From SAR86 cluster bacterium SAR86B (GTDB lineage Bacteria; Pseudomonadota; Gammaproteobacteria; Magnimaribacterales; Magnimaribacteraceae), in assembly GCA_905182235.1 (NCBI GenBank), contig CAJJAM010000003.1:50769-114768 (forward strand): a stretch of 64,000 bases of DNA. The letters are read 5' to 3'. Position numbers and translations under genes: made by a program. The notes beneath the pieces were generated by a model, which was given only the letters and a program-made list of their open reading frames with translations, was not told where the DNA came from and made no database searches. Within the stretch, counting starts at the first letter, position 1. The number at the start of each line of letters is the position of its first letter. This document shows positions 63,717 to 64,000 of the stretch, piece by piece.

Positions 63717-64000
63717 TCAGATACCGCTGTGAAATCTAAATAAGGGGTCCGATCTTTTTATAAGAGAAGCCTCAACCTGAGATAAAGGCAGCAACCTATC
63801 GTGCCAGTCTTCATTAAAGATTTCAGTGTATATATTAAGATACAAATCACAGTGTCTAGATTCCGCCTCATGTAATTTTGAGTAGAACTTACTAAGAGAG
63901 CTGGGAAGAAAATCTAATAATGCCTTGAATCTTTCACAAGACCTAGCTTCAATTAAAGCACAGATTAATAAGCTGTCCTTAAGTCGATTGGGTTCATCAG
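63717..64000 (-). CDS. miaE: tRNA-(ms2io6A)-hydroxylase MiaE, C-terminal fragment
   Basis: The C-terminal 94 residues of a gene that continues beyond the window. ICALIEARSCERFKALLDF and KLHEAESRHCDLYL hold the Glu and ExxH ligands typical of the MiaE di-iron hydroxylase. MiaE hydroxylates ms2i6A37 in tRNA. The assignment is from these motifs; the start is not visible. The gene is convergent with umuC. Confidence 0.85.
   Translation of the reverse strand, partial: DEPNRLKDSLLICALIEARSCERFKALLDFLPSSLSKFYSKLHEAESRHCDLYLNIYTEIFNEDWHDRLLPLSQVEASLIKRSDPLFRFHSGI

Overview
The window looks like a chromosomal segment of a streamlined marine gammaproteobacterium of the SAR86 type. This is inferred from gene content and not from a database match. 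The DNA is AT-rich and genes are tightly packed, often with overlapping stop/start codons. Gammaproteobacterial gene orders are present: smc-zipA-ligA, purL divergent from mltF, cysS-gltX next to a cyclophilin and lpxH, and a complete ccmABCDEFGHI operon. Two TonB-dependent receptors, several acyl-CoA dehydrogenases, a CYP153-like P450 with ferredoxin and a SAM-II-type riboswitch on metY also fit a marine heterotroph that degrades lipids and hydrocarbons.

Layout. 1-8155: lipid/hydrocarbon catabolism (P450 C-terminus, [2Fe-2S] ferredoxin, PhyH-type dioxygenase, HSL-type esterase, three acyl-CoA dehydrogenases, a LysR regulator), with tRNA-Leu and a coiled-coil membrane protein between. 8.1-16.3 kb: mnmC, two lipoproteins, ligA, zipA and an unusually short smc. 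16.4-22.8 kb: the cytochrome c maturation operon, including a 51-residue ccmD. 22.9-28 kb: hisI, riboswitch-controlled metY, tRNA-Arg running directly into an acyl-CoA carboxylase beta subunit, and an aldehyde dehydrogenase. 28-31 kb: a four-gene minus-strand cluster (2-hydroxyacid dehydrogenase, small HxGH nucleotidyltransferase, APS-kinase-like P-loop kinase, sulfotransferase) that may form an undescribed sulfo- or nucleotidyl-transfer pathway. 31-38.9 kb: a candidate small RNA, a secreted TonB_C-like protein, tRNA-Ser, an MBL-fold hydrolase, a TonB receptor, a nitroreductase, a TPR lipoprotein and hemH. 39-42.7 kb: an iron locus (FecA-like receptor, FTR1 permease, small membrane protein) with Fur-box-like operators. 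42.7-61.8 kb: housekeeping genes (lysC, alaS, Nudix enzymes, purL, mltF, uvrB, tRNA-Asn, cysS, gltX, ppi, lpxH). 61.8-64 kb: a structured leader, a LexA-boxed umuDC operon and the 3' end of miaE.

The points most worth a second look are the apparently hinge-less SMC, the candidate small RNA at about 31.05 kb, the structured leader with terminator in front of the gene ending at 61134, the sulfotransferase cluster, and two genes (mnmC and the FecA-like receptor) whose reading frames extend past the needed N-terminus without any canonical start codon. I saw no CRISPR array, insertion sequence, prophage or rRNA. No stretch longer than 300 bases lacks a gene once mnmC is extended upstream.
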